From Pedobacter sp. ISL-64 (GTDB lineage: Bacteria; Bacteroidota; Bacteroidia; Sphingobacteriales; Sphingobacteriaceae), in NCBI RefSeq assembly GCF_018613605.1, contig NZ_JAGGPU010000002.1, positions 248,001-312,000 of the forward strand: a DNA stretch of 64,000 nt. Direction: 5' to 3'. A program made the translations under genes and the position numbers. How positions within the stretch are numbered: position 1 is the stretch's first letter; each line of letters begins with the position of its first letter. This document shows positions 26,795 through 35,566 of the stretch, piece by piece. Under the pieces are notes generated by a model. The model was not told the origin of the DNA. It did no database searches and saw only the letters and a list, made by a program, of their open reading frames with translations.

Positions 26795-29113
26795 ATGAAA
26801 AATTACATTAAAGCAGATGAGTGGAATATTATCGAAGAAGGCTTTGATCCACATTTAAATAAAATTTCGGAAAGTATTTTCAGCTTGGGTAATGGCCGTA
26901 TGGGCCAGCGCGCCAACTTTGAAGAAACTTATACTGGAGATACTTTACCTGGGAATTACGTTGCAGGTGTTTATTATCCGGATAAAACCCGTGTGGGATG
27001 GTGGAAAAACGGGTATCCGGAATATTTTGCAAAAGTATTGAACGCGGCTAACTGGGTAGGTATAGAAGTAAAAATAGATGATGAAATCCTTGATCTGGCA
27101 ACTGCTGAGGTAAGCGATTTTAAACGTGTGTTGAATATGCATGCCGGATACCTGGAGCGTACCTTCACGGCAAAATTAAAAAGCGGTAAAACCCTAAAAG
27201 TTAAATCGACCCGCTTTTGCAGCATTGCTGATGATGAAGTTGGTGCCATCCGTTATAGCATTACGCCATTAAATTTCGATGGTAAATTAACATTAATGCC
27301 CTTTATTGATGGCGATGTTAAAAATCAGGACAGTAATTATGACGAAAAATTCTGGGATAAAATTGCAGATGAAATTTCTGGAACAGAAGCTTACATTAAA
27401 TTAAGAACTAAGAAAACTGAATTTGAGGTTTGTACCGGGAGTAATATTGAACTGTATAAAAATGCGGAGAAATTAGACATCAACCCTGAGGCTGTCCGCA
27501 AAGAGAAATTTGTGGGACAAACTTTTTTTCTTGAGGTAAAAGCGAACGAAGAGATCACTTTGGTTAAAATCGCAGCGAATTTATCTTCAGAAAATTACCC
27601 GAAAGAATCACTTTTAAAAGAAACAAAATCGGTAATTGCCAAAGCATCTGATAAAGGATTCGATACCTTGTTAAAAGAACAAACTGAAGCCTGGGCGAGC
27701 AAGTGGGAAGAAAGCGACATCATTATCGAAGGTGATGTTTCGGCTCAACAGGCTATCCGTTTCAATATTTTTCAGCTTTTTCAAACTTATACAGGTAAAG
27801 ATGACCGATTGAACATTGGTCCGAAGGGTTTTACGGGCGAAAAATACGGTGGCTCAACCTATTGGGATACAGAAGCTTATTGTGTGCCGTTTTATCTGGC
27901 AACTGCTCCACAGGAAGTGAGCAAAAACCTGTTAGTTTATCGCCATAAGCAATTGGGTAAAGCGATTGAAAATGCAGCAAAATTAGGTTTTAAAGACGGT
28001 GCAGCATTGTATCCTATGGTAACAATGAACGGTGAGGAATGCCACAACGAATGGGAAATTACCTTTGAAGAAATCCACCGTAATGGCGCCATCGCTTTTG
28101 CCATTTTCAATTACATCCGCTATACTGGTGATGAAAGCTACCTGTCTGACTTTGGTTTAGAAGTGTTGATCGGTATTGCCCGTTTCTGGAAACAACGCGT
28201 TAACTGGAGCAACGATAAACAGCAATATGTAATGCTTGGGGTAACCGGACCAAACGAATATGAGAACAATGTAAACAACAACTGGTACACCAATATTTTG
28301 GCTGCCTGGTGTATGAAATATGCAACCGAAGCTGCCGGAATCGTGAAAACGCAGCAGCCTGAAAAATACAACAGTCTGTTAAAAAGCTTAAATTTCGATC
28401 AAAAGGAATTTACCGACTGGGCCGATATCATCGAGAAAATGTATTATCCACACGATGAAAAACTGGGCATTTTCTTGCAACAGGATGGATTTTTAGATAA
28501 AGAACAAACTTTGGTGAAAGATCTTCCTGCCAGCGAACGTCCAATTAATCAAAAATGGAGCTGGGACAGGATTTTGCGCTCGTGTTTCATTAAACAGGCC
28601 GACGTTTTACAGGGATTATATTTCTTTGAAGAAGATTACGATCTGGATACATTGAAACGCAACTTCGATTTTTATGAGCCACGTACCGTACACGAAAGTT
28701 CATTGTCGCCTTGTGTGCACAGTATTTTAGCGGCAAAATTAAATGATGAAGCCCGTGCATACGAATTCTACTTGCGTACCGCCCGTTTAGATCTGGATGA
28801 TTATAACAACGATACCGAAGATGGTTTACACATCACTTCGATGGCAGGAACCTGGATGAGTGTAGTAGAAGGTTTTGCGGGCATGCGTGTGCGTGATGGT
28901 AAATTGCAGTTTAATCCTTTCTTGCCAGGCAAATGGAAATCTTTTTCTTTTACCATCGGCTTTAGAGGGGCTACCTTAAAGATTAATATTACCGAGAACG
29001 CTATCAGCATCAAAAACAATGCAGCCATTGATTTAGAAATCGGTATCAGAAACCAGTTTTATAAATTGGCCGGAAATACCGAAATTGAAGTAAATAACGC
29101 AACGTTGGTATGA
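26795..29113 (+). CDS. GH65 disaccharide phosphorylase (probable maltose phosphorylase)
   Basis: 772 residues from the ATG at 26795 (MKNYIKADEWNIIEEGF). The start at 26741 would add residues read from a dispersed repeat. There is no signal peptide, so it is cytoplasmic. The GH65 plan is clear: N-terminal beta-sandwich (ESIFSLGNGRMGQRANFEE), catalytic helical barrel with E488 in VTGPNEYENNVNNNWYTN, and the phosphate-binding loop TVHESSLSPCVHS. It would convert maltose and phosphate to glucose and beta-glucose-1-phosphate; trehalose, kojibiose or nigerose specificity cannot be excluded, but GH13 neighbours favour maltose. It overlaps the next gene by four bases (ATGA). Confidence 0.92.
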   Translation: MKNYIKADEWNIIEEGFDPHLNKISESIFSLGNGRMGQRANFEETYTGDTLPGNYVAGVYYPDKTRVGWWKNGYPEYFAKVLNAANWVGIEVKIDDEILDLATAEVSDFKRVLNMHAGYLERTFTAKLKSGKTLKVKSTRFCSIADDEVGAIRYSITPLNFDGKLTLMPFIDGDVKNQDSNYDEKFWDKIADEISGTEAYIKLRTKKTEFEVCTGSNIELYKNAEKLDINPEAVRKEKFVGQTFFLEVKANEEITLVKIAANLSSENYPKESLLKETKSVIAKASDKGFDTLLKEQTEAWASKWEESDIIIEGDVSAQQAIRFNIFQLFQTYTGKDDRLNIGPKGFTGEKYGGSTYWDTEAYCVPFYLATAPQEVSKNLLVYRHKQLGKAIENAAKLGFKDGAALYPMVTMNGEECHNEWEITFEEIHRNGAIAFAIFNYIRYTGDESYLSDFGLEVLIGIARFWKQRVNWSNDKQQYVMLGVTGPNEYENNVNNNWYTNILAAWCMKYATEAAGIVKTQQPEKYNSLLKSLNFDQKEFTDWADIIEKMYYPHDEKLGIFLQQDGFLDKEQTLVKDLPASERPINQKWSWDRILRSCFIKQADVLQGLYFFEEDYDLDTLKRNFDFYEPRTVHESSLSPCVHSILAAKLNDEARAYEFYLRTARLDLDDYNNDTEDGLHITSMAGTWMSVVEGFAGMRVRDGKLQFNPFLPGKWKSFSFTIGFRGATLKINITENAISIKNNAAIDLEIGIRNQFYKLAGNTEIEVNNATLV

Positions 29114-30954
29114 TTGTAGAGGTAAAATATAAAATGGAAAACGGATGGAGATTTGCCTCGACTGATCGTCATTGCGAGGAACGAAGCAATCTTAATGCGG
29201 TAGCCTATATTGTGGCAATTTTCTTTTTACTTATTTCATCACCATCCTTTGCACAAAAACAGCGTACAAAAATGAACGATAAACAGATCGTTATTTATCA
29301 GTTATTGCCCCGCTTATTTGGGAATAAAAACAGCACAAATATACCTTACGGTACCATCGAACAAAATGGTTCAGGTAAGTTTAATGATATTACCGATAAA
29401 GCTTTAGATGGTATAAAAGAGCTCAGTGTTAATTATGTTTGGTACACAGGTGCACTTGCCCACGCAAGTTTAACCGATTATGCTGCCTATGGGATTAAAC
29501 CTGATGATGCCGATGTGGTAAAGGGTAGAGCGGGTTCGCCTTACGCCATCCGCGATTATTACGATGTAGATCCAGATCTGGCTGTTGATGTTAAAAACAG
29601 GATGAAGGAGTTTGAAGCACTGGTGAAAAGAACACATGCCAAAAACTTAAAAGTGCTGATCGATTTTGTGCCCAATCACGTAGCCAGAAGTTACCACTCT
29701 TATGCAAAACAAAAAAATATAATCGATTTTGGTGTCCAGGATGATGTAACCAAAGCTTTTAGTGCCAGAAACGATTTTTATTATAACCCTGGTCAGCCAT
29801 TTGCAGTGCCAACAAGTGGTGCAAAGCAAACACCTATTTCTATTTTACAGGATGGTAAGTTTAATGAAAACCCTGCAAAAGCTACCGGTAACAATGTATT
29901 TTCTGCACAGCCTAAATATGACGACTGGTATGAAACCATTAAGCTGAATTATGGCGTAGATTATCAGAATGGCGAAAAGCAGTATTTCGATCCCATTCCG
30001 CCGGTTTGGCTAAAAATGCGTGATATTTTAACTTATTGGACCAATAAAGGGGTGGATGGTTTTAGGTGTGATATGGCCGAAATGGTGCCTATTGCTTTCT
30101 GGAACTGGGTAATTCCACAGGTGAAAAAAGTTAATCCTGATTTAATTTTTCTGGGCGAAGCCTACAATCCAAAAGTGTACAAACAATATTTAGATGAAGG
30201 TAAATTCGATTACCTTTATGATAAAGTGGGTTTGTATGATGGACTTAAGAAACTGATCAGAAATGAACCAACTGCAGATGTAGCTGCAATTAAACACGTG
30301 TGGCAGGTAGAGAGTGCCGGTTTTGGCAAACACATGTTGCGCTTTTTAGAAAACCACGATGAAGAACGCATTGCATCTGCCGGATTTGCAGGTAAAGCTG
30401 AACTGGCTTTACCTGCAATGGTTGTTTCGGCAACACTAGGTGCAGGTCCGGTGATGCTTTATTTCGGTCAGGAAGTTGGCGAACCTGGAAAAGGTCAAGA
30501 AGGATTTGGCGGCGACGACAACAGAACAACTATTTTTGATTATTGGGGCGTTCCAAGCCACCAGAAATGGATGAATAATGGCGCTTTTGATGGTAAACAA
30601 TTAAGTGAAAACGAGCAGAAATTACGCGCTTATTATCAACAGTTATTAAAAGTTACCTCAACGAGTGATGCGATAATTAATGGCGGGATTTATGAGGTGC
30701 CGATTATTGGTAATATGAATAACCGCATGTATGCGTTTATCCGTTACTCGGGCAAACAGCGTTTATTGGTAGTGGCCAATTTTGATCGGACAGAAACTTT
30801 AACCGCCAATATCGAAATCCCTGATCAGATTTTAAAAGTTAAACATTCATCTCCGGTTACAGACCTGTTAACAAACAGAAAATTAAATATCCCGGGAGGA
30901 ACAAGCATACCCGTAACCGTTACGCCTGTTAACGCACAGGTGATTGAATTTTAA
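29110..30954 (+). CDS. GH13 alpha-amylase family enzyme, exported
   Basis: 614 residues from the ATG at 29110, which overlaps the stop of the GH65 gene (coupled translation). A second ATG at 29134 is also possible. The signal core is at about 36-53 (VAYIVAIFFLLISSPSFAQ). GH13 motifs: region I LIDFVPNHV, nucleophile D321 in GFRCDMAEM, acid E350 in LGEAYN, D417 in LENHDEER. Codons for residues about 14-28 (including HCEERSN) come from a dispersed palindrome, so the n-region of the signal peptide is repeat-derived. The product acts outside the cytoplasm on dextrins; precise bond specificity is not visible. Confidence 0.9.
   Translation: MIVEVKYKMENGWRFASTDRHCEERSNLNAVAYIVAIFFLLISSPSFAQKQRTKMNDKQIVIYQLLPRLFGNKNSTNIPYGTIEQNGSGKFNDITDKALDGIKELSVNYVWYTGALAHASLTDYAAYGIKPDDADVVKGRAGSPYAIRDYYDVDPDLAVDVKNRMKEFEALVKRTHAKNLKVLIDFVPNHVARSYHSYAKQKNIIDFGVQDDVTKAFSARNDFYYNPGQPFAVPTSGAKQTPISILQDGKFNENPAKATGNNVFSAQPKYDDWYETIKLNYGVDYQNGEKQYFDPIPPVWLKMRDILTYWTNKGVDGFRCDMAEMVPIAFWNWVIPQVKKVNPDLIFLGEAYNPKVYKQYLDEGKFDYLYDKVGLYDGLKKLIRNEPTADVAAIKHVWQVESAGFGKHMLRFLENHDEERIASAGFAGKAELALPAMVVSATLGAGPVMLYFGQEVGEPGKGQEGFGGDDNRTTIFDYWGVPSHQKWMNNGAFDGKQLSENEQKLRAYYQQLLKVTSTSDAIINGGIYEVPIIGNMNNRMYAFIRYSGKQRLLVVANFDRTETLTANIEIPDQILKVKHSSPVTDLLTNRKLNIPGGTSIPVTVTPVNAQVIEF
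29148..29193. repeat. GCGAGGAACGAAGCAATCT-type palindrome inside the GH13 signal sequence
   Basis: AGATTTGCCTCG at the left is matched, with two differences, by the inverse of CGAAGCAATCTT at the right, around TCGTCATTGCGAGGAACG. The element resembles the common Bacteroidota intergenic palindromes, yet here it sits in frame between the start codon and the hydrophobic core of an exported enzyme. Confidence 0.75.
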
Positions 30955-30968
30955 GATAAAAAAATGAA

Positions 30969-31040
30969 TTAACCGCAAAGAACGCTAAGTGCTTCGCAAA
31001 GTAAGCAGAGATCTGATTTCAATTTCCGCTTTGCGGTTAA
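30969..31040. repeat. AACCGCAAAG-type inverted repeat upstream of the transporter
   Basis: TTAACCGCAAAG (30969-30980) and CTTTGCGGTTAA (31029-31040) are perfect 12-bp inverted copies around a 48-base centre with further GCAAAG units. It lies in the leader of the MFS gene; the ATG is 17 bases after the right arm. The frame back to 30989 is read from the repeat. Confidence 0.8.
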
Positions 31041-31057
31041 AAACTAAACCAAATACA

Positions 31058-32434
31058 ATGAGCTTAAAAACAGTATTCGAAAACCCGAAATTAACACTCG
31101 TACAGATCATCAACATGAGCGTTGGTTTTTTTGGGATTCAGTTCGGTTGGGATTTACAGCGCGCAAACATGGGCCGTATTTACGAAAACCTTGGCGCCAA
31201 TCCCGATCAGGTTCCATTATTGTTTTTGGCGGCGCCCTTAACCGGCTTATTGGTACAACCTATTATTGGTTACCTGAGCGACCGTACCTGGCACCCAAAA
31301 TGGGGTAGAAGAAGACCTTATTTTATGATCGGGGCCATTGTAAGTAGTATTGCATTAATTTTTATGCCACATAGCAGTGTATTGTGGATGGCGGCCGGAT
31401 TGCTTTGGGTTTTAGATGTTTTTGGAAACATTGCCATGGAACCTTTCCGTGCTTTTGTTACCGATAAATTACCCGATAGCCAGGTTAACCGAGGTTTTAT
31501 TATGCAGAGTATGATGATCGGTTTAGGAGGAAGTGTAGCATCAGCATTGCCATGGATTATGAACAACGTATTCCACTTAACCAATACTGCAGAGCAGGGG
31601 AGTATTCCTGAAAATGTAAAGTTTTCTTTTTATATCGGTGCTTTTTTCTTTTTTGCCGCAGTATTGTGGACGGTTTTTACCACTAAAGAATACCCACCTC
31701 AGGATGTAGATTTTAAAGAAAAAGTAAAAGAAAGCAATAAAGGTTTTGGTGGTGGTGCAAGAGAAATTTTTCATGCCTTAAGGAATATGCCTAAAAGAAT
31801 GCAGATTGTTTCTTTGGTACAGTTTTTTACGTGGCCAGGCTTGTTTTTAATGTGGTTTTATTATACCACAGCCGTTGCCGTGAATGTTTTTGGTGGAAAA
31901 GATGCTGCCGATCCAGTTTATGCCCACGGTGCAGATTTTGGAAGTTTAACCCTTGCTTATTATAGCGTTATTACTTTTCTTTTCGCACTAGTGCTGCCAA
32001 AAATTGCCGATGCGTTGGGCCGTAAAACCACACATGCCCTTTGTTTGATCTGTGGAGCCATTGGTTTAATCAGCGTAGCCTGGGTGCACGATAAAAATAT
32101 GCTGTATTTATGCATGACTGGTGTGGGGATTGCCTGGGCCAGTATACTTTCTATGCCCTATGCCATGCTGAGCGGTTCTCTGCCCAAAGATAAAATCGGG
32201 ATCTACATGGGCATCTTCAACTTTTTTATCGTACTGCCAGAAATTATTGCCTCCTTAGGTTTCGGTTGGCTAATGCGCAATGTATTAAATAACGATAGAC
32301 TTCTAGCTGTTCAATTGGGTGGTGGATTAATGGTTTTAGCCGCTGTAATCTGCTATTTGTTTATCCGCGAACCTAAGAAAACAGACGAGGTTTTAGCGGC
32401 GAAACTCGGGGTAGAAGAAAATAGATCGGTGTAA
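31058..32434 (+). CDS. MFS sugar symporter (SLC45/GPH-like), probable maltose uptake
   Basis: 458 residues from the ATG at 31058 (MSLKTVFENPKL); an in-frame start at 30989 would translate a dispersed repeat. About twelve hydrophobic segments. The early sequence GWDLQRANMGRIYENLG and the loop GYLSDRTWHPKWGRRRPYFM with its RRRPY motif are typical of the SLC45-like sugar/proton symporters found in Bacteroidota and Caulobacter maltose loci. It would carry maltose or glucose from the periplasm to the cytoplasmic GH65 and mutase. It lies between two GH13 genes of the same strand. Confidence 0.9.
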   Translation: MSLKTVFENPKLTLVQIINMSVGFFGIQFGWDLQRANMGRIYENLGANPDQVPLLFLAAPLTGLLVQPIIGYLSDRTWHPKWGRRRPYFMIGAIVSSIALIFMPHSSVLWMAAGLLWVLDVFGNIAMEPFRAFVTDKLPDSQVNRGFIMQSMMIGLGGSVASALPWIMNNVFHLTNTAEQGSIPENVKFSFYIGAFFFFAAVLWTVFTTKEYPPQDVDFKEKVKESNKGFGGGAREIFHALRNMPKRMQIVSLVQFFTWPGLFLMWFYYTTAVAVNVFGGKDAADPVYAHGADFGSLTLAYYSVITFLFALVLPKIADALGRKTTHALCLICGAIGLISVAWVHDKNMLYLCMTGVGIAWASILSMPYAMLSGSLPKDKIGIYMGIFNFFIVLPEIIASLGFGWLMRNVLNNDRLLAVQLGGGLMVLAAVICYLFIREPKKTDEVLAAKLGVEENRSV

Positions 32435-32455
32435 TAAATCCATGGTTTATTCCGT

Positions 32456-32475
32456 GGTCTGTGTCCCCACAGACC
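32456..32475. repeat. GGTCTGTG-family hairpin, first of a tandem pair
   Basis: GGTCTGTG, loop TCCC, CACAGACC: perfect 8-bp stem. It is in the opposite orientation to the copy 13 bases downstream, so the two copies can also pair with each other over about 20 bases. Confidence 0.85.
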
Positions 32476-32488
32476 ACTAACAACATTT

Positions 32489-32510
32489 CGGTCTGTGGGG
32501 ACACAGACCG
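32489..32510. repeat. GGTCTGTG-family hairpin, second of a tandem pair
   Basis: CGGTCTGTG, loop GGGA, CACAGACCG: perfect 9-bp stem. It lies 43 bases before the start of the CBM48-GH13 gene. No T-run follows either copy, so they are not classical terminators. Confidence 0.85.
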
Positions 32511-32552
32511 AGAAGGTAAACTGTACCTGGAATTAATAAAATCCCTAACCAA

Positions 32553-34487
32553 ATGAAAAAAAATATTTACTGCCTTGGTTCGTGTCTGCACGAAACGAAA
32601 AAAGCAAAAACCATCCTCTATCTGTTTCTATTGATAGTAGCGTTTAATAGCGCTTGTAAAAAAGCATCTACAGATGTTAGCCTAGAACCAACGCCAACAA
32701 ATCAAACAGCTGCTTTACCTGCCGGGGCGAGAGATGGCGTGGTATTTATCAACAACGGAACATCGGTGATAGTAACATTATATGCACCAGGTAAAAAATC
32801 AGTCTCGCTAATTGGCGAATTTAACGATTGGTCTACCACAACGCTAGCCATGAAAAATACACCAGATGGGAGTTATTGGTGGATTCAGGTAGATAATTTA
32901 AACCCCAATACAGAATATGCCTACCAGTTTTATGTAGATGGAAACTTAAAAGTTGCCGATCCTTATTGTGAGAAAATACTCGATCCCGATAATGATAAAT
33001 ACATTACTGCAGCAACGTATCCAAATTTAAAAGCCTATCCAACCGGTAAAACAACAGGGATTGTGAGTGTAATGCAGGCCAATCAGCCAACTTACGCCTG
33101 GAAAAACACCAGTTTTTCCCGCCCGGCTAAAGATAACCTGGTCATTTACGAATTGCTCGTCCGCGATTTTACCACCGATCATAACTACGCCTCAACACTG
33201 GCTAAACTCGATTATCTGATCGGTTTGGGTATAAACGCAATTGAGTTAATGCCGGTAAACGAATTTGAAGGGAATTTAAGCTGGGGTTATAACCCCTCGT
33301 TTTATTTTGCACCCGACAAATATTATGGTACTAAAACAGCTTTGCAGAATTTTATAGATGAATGCCATGGCCATGGCATTGCTGTGATTTTAGATATGGT
33401 GTTGAATCATTCTTTCGGCCAATCACCAATGGTGCAATTGTATTTTGATGGCGCTAAGCCAACCAGTGCTAGTCCATGGTTTAATGTTGATGCAAAACAT
33501 CCATTTAATGTGGGGTATGATTTTAACCATGAAAGTTTGGCTACTAAAAAGTTCTCGAAAGATGTGATGAAATTTTGGATGCAGCAATATAAAATTGATG
33601 GTTTCCGTTTCGATCTGTCGAAAGGATTTACACAGAAATCGTCAACTAGTGATGACCAGTTTAGATTGTACGATGCCGGGCGGATTGCAATTTGGAAAGA
33701 CTATAATGGTTTCATCAAAAGTTTAGATCCTAATTTTTATGTGATTTTGGAGCACTTTGCTGAGGAAGCTGAAGAGAAAGTTTTGGCTGATGAGGGTATG
33801 ATGCTTTGGAACAACATGAATTACAATATGAACGAAGCAACCATGGGCTGGTTAGATAATTCTAATTTTCAATGGGGTTTTTATGTCAATCATGGGTTTG
33901 CAAAGTCAGAGAACTTGGTTGGATATAGCGAAAGTCACGACGAAGAGCGATTAAATTTTAAGAATATTACCTATGGAAATGCTTCAGGTAGTTATGTAAT
34001 TAAAGGAAATTTATCCACTTCATTAAAAAGAGAAGAATTAATAGCCGCATTTTTATTTAGTATCCCCGGACCAAAAATGATCTGGCAGTTTGGGGAATTG
34101 GGCTATGATATCAGCATCGATTTTAATGGAAGAACAGGTGAAAAACCGATTAAATGGGATTATTACGCAGATCCGAACCGTAAAGCTTTGTACGATGCTT
34201 ACGCTAAATTCATCCGATTGAAAAAAAATAACAGCATTTTTAACTCACCTAACTCAAGCTATAACCTTGCTGGTGGAATCAAATACATTAAGCTAACCGA
34301 AGGTGCTAACACTGTTATGGTGGTGGGTAATTTTGATGTGGTGAGCCAGGCAGCTAATATTGATTTTGGTTCATCAGGCACTTGGGTTGATGTGGTTGGA
34401 AGCAATATTAATCTTTCATCGAATACTTATACTCAAACTTTAGCGCCTGGAGAATATCACATTTTCAGTAAAACGGTTTTAAAATAA
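32553..34487 (+). CDS. CBM48-GH13 surface lipoprotein amylase/pullulanase
   Basis: 644 residues. The lipoprotein Cys is at about 35 (FNSAC-KKAS); the preceding n-region (GSCLHETKKAKT) contains a translated palindrome. A CBM48-like domain covers about 65-155 (VTLYAPGKKSVSLIGEFNDW, YAYQFYVDG). The GH13 barrel has ILDMVLNHS, nucleophile D354 in GFRFDLSKGF, acid E400 in VILEHF and D463 in SESHDEER. CBM48 linked to GH13 suggests a glycogen-debranching, pullulanase or branching-type enzyme. A lipid anchor would place it at the cell surface or the periplasmic membrane face, the position that SusG holds in the classical system. It is the last gene of the locus. Confidence 0.9.
   Translation: MKKNIYCLGSCLHETKKAKTILYLFLLIVAFNSACKKASTDVSLEPTPTNQTAALPAGARDGVVFINNGTSVIVTLYAPGKKSVSLIGEFNDWSTTTLAMKNTPDGSYWWIQVDNLNPNTEYAYQFYVDGNLKVADPYCEKILDPDNDKYITAATYPNLKAYPTGKTTGIVSVMQANQPTYAWKNTSFSRPAKDNLVIYELLVRDFTTDHNYASTLAKLDYLIGLGINAIELMPVNEFEGNLSWGYNPSFYFAPDKYYGTKTALQNFIDECHGHGIAVILDMVLNHSFGQSPMVQLYFDGAKPTSASPWFNVDAKHPFNVGYDFNHESLATKKFSKDVMKFWMQQYKIDGFRFDLSKGFTQKSSTSDDQFRLYDAGRIAIWKDYNGFIKSLDPNFYVILEHFAEEAEEKVLADEGMMLWNNMNYNMNEATMGWLDNSNFQWGFYVNHGFAKSENLVGYSESHDEERLNFKNITYGNASGSYVIKGNLSTSLKREELIAAFLFSIPGPKMIWQFGELGYDISIDFNGRTGEKPIKWDYYADPNRKALYDAYAKFIRLKKNNSIFNSPNSSYNLAGGIKYIKLTEGANTVMVVGNFDVVSQAANIDFGSSGTWVDVVGSNINLSSNTYTQTLAPGEYHIFSKTVLK
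32578..32596. repeat. Short palindrome inside the CBM48-GH13 signal peptide codons
   Basis: TTCGTG (32579-32584), loop TCTG, CACGAA (32589-32594), with partial extension on both sides. The size and loop are like those of the GGTCTGTG hairpins just upstream. It encodes residues SCLHE between the start codon and the hydrophobic core. Confidence 0.6.
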
Positions 34488-34497
34488 TTTCAGTTTC

Positions 34498-34581
34498 AAA
34501 CCTCGCAGGTTTAATTCGTATTTCATATTGTTTTTTAACGGCCTCATTGAAGGCTGCGCCGTTTGAAAACCTGCGAGGTTT
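34498..34581. repeat. AAACCTCGCAGGTTT inverted repeat after the maltodextrin locus
   Basis: AAACCTCGCAGGTTT (34498-34512) and AAACCTGCGAGGTTT (34567-34581) are perfect 15-bp inverted copies. The 54 bases between them contain an inner pair, AACGGC and GCCGTT. It begins 11 bases after the amylase stop and could act as a terminator or mRNA 3' stabiliser. Confidence 0.8.
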
Positions 34582-34644
34582 CTCAATTGGTACCTAATAA
34601 TCTTGTTGTTTTTAGTTAATATTGCGATAACAACTAACAGGTTA

Positions 34645-35199
34645 ATGAACAGTAAACTAGCGCATCACTTATTATGGGAACGGTTACGGGTTGGCGATAA
34701 AGATGCGTTTTTTGACCTCTATACGGCACTTTACTACCCGCTCGTAAATTTCGGGATCAGGGTTTGTGCCGATGCCGATACTTCAAGTGAAGCTACCGAC
34801 CTTGTTTTTACCACCATTTGGGAGAAACACGAAAGCCTAACCCGTGTTGATAATGTTGAAGCCTATCTGCGTACCTTCCTTAAACGCAAACTGCTCAGAA
34901 TATTAGAAAGAAAGCGTAAAATTAACGATGCACTTTTTAATGCAGGGGCCGATGGCGATTGGATGGAAATGAGCTACGAAGAGTTTATTGTTAAGGTACA
35001 AAGCGACGAACTGGTGCAACATCAGCTCAAAAATGCGCTAGAAAAATTAACCTTCCGTCAAAAACAGTTGATCCATTTGAAATTTTTTGACGGACTAAGC
35101 TACGAACAGATTGCCGAGCAGAGCAACCAAACCATAAAAACGGCATATAATACCATCTACGACGCGCTTAAAATCCTAAGGAAAGAATTTAATGCGTAA
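34645..35199 (+). CDS. ECF-type RNA polymerase sigma factor
   Basis: 184 residues from the ATG at 34645 (MNSKLAHHLLWERL); upstream in-frame TTG starts are less likely. Region 2 is at about 20-85 (AFFDLYTALYYPLVNFGIRV, DLVFTTIWEKH). Region 4 is at about 125-180 (LTFRQKQLIHLKFFDGLSYE, QIAEQSNQTIKTAYNTIYDA). This type is paired with FecR anti-sigma factors and STN-bearing SusC transporters, both present downstream. The pair is normally adjacent; here 815 noncoding bases separate it from fecR. Confidence 0.92.
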   Translation: MNSKLAHHLLWERLRVGDKDAFFDLYTALYYPLVNFGIRVCADADTSSEATDLVFTTIWEKHESLTRVDNVEAYLRTFLKRKLLRILERKRKINDALFNAGADGDWMEMSYEEFIVKVQSDELVQHQLKNALEKLTFRQKQLIHLKFFDGLSYEQIAEQSNQTIKTAYNTIYDALKILRKEFNA

Positions 35200-35203
35200 T
35201 ATT

Positions 35204-35251
35204 ATTTACGAAGTCTAGCCTCGGGTAGAGGAGGAGGGTGACTTCGTAAAT
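35204..35251 (+). terminator. Hairpin directly after the sigma factor (possible terminator)
   Basis: ATTTACGAAGTC (35204-35215) and GACTTCGTAAAT (35240-35251) are perfect 12-bp inverted copies around a 24-base loop, followed by TCTTTTC. The form is that of a dispersed repeat, but its place five bases after the stop and the T-rich tail would allow termination. Confidence 0.55.
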
Positions 35252-35566
35252 CTTTTCGCTCTTCATTTTGACCATAGCGGGAGAAAAAATGGCCTTCCGC
35301 TTAAACTTCCAAAGTCATTCTTACCCTTATCCCTTTTAGACTTTTGAAGTTGCCCGCGATGTATCTGCGTTAACGATAGGAGCGGCATCCTTTTGGTGTC
35401 ATCCTGAGCCCGTAAAGGAAAGCCAAAAGATACAGCGGATAGCGTGTTAAAACGCCTAAAAAATTAATACTTAAAACTTCTGAAGCCTTTCTATCCTCAC
35501 AGTCTGCCAGTTTGAGATAGTGGATTTTATATTTTGAAAACGAGCATTCCTGTCTCCGTAGGTGCT
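35252..35566. other. Noncoding stretch between sigma factor and FecR, first part
   Basis: No supportable gene. It holds a degenerate inverted pair with CATCCTTTTGG (about 35387) and CCAAAAGATAC (about 35422), between AGCGG and AGCGGATAGCG flanks. That pattern looks like another dispersed repeat. The rest is AT-rich and shows no promoter match I can defend. Confidence 0.5.

Noticed and set aside
32456..32510. Tandem hairpins considered as a terminator between the symporter and the last GH13 gene
   Set aside because: Neither hairpin is followed by a T-run on either strand, and the same hairpins occur elsewhere away from gene ends.
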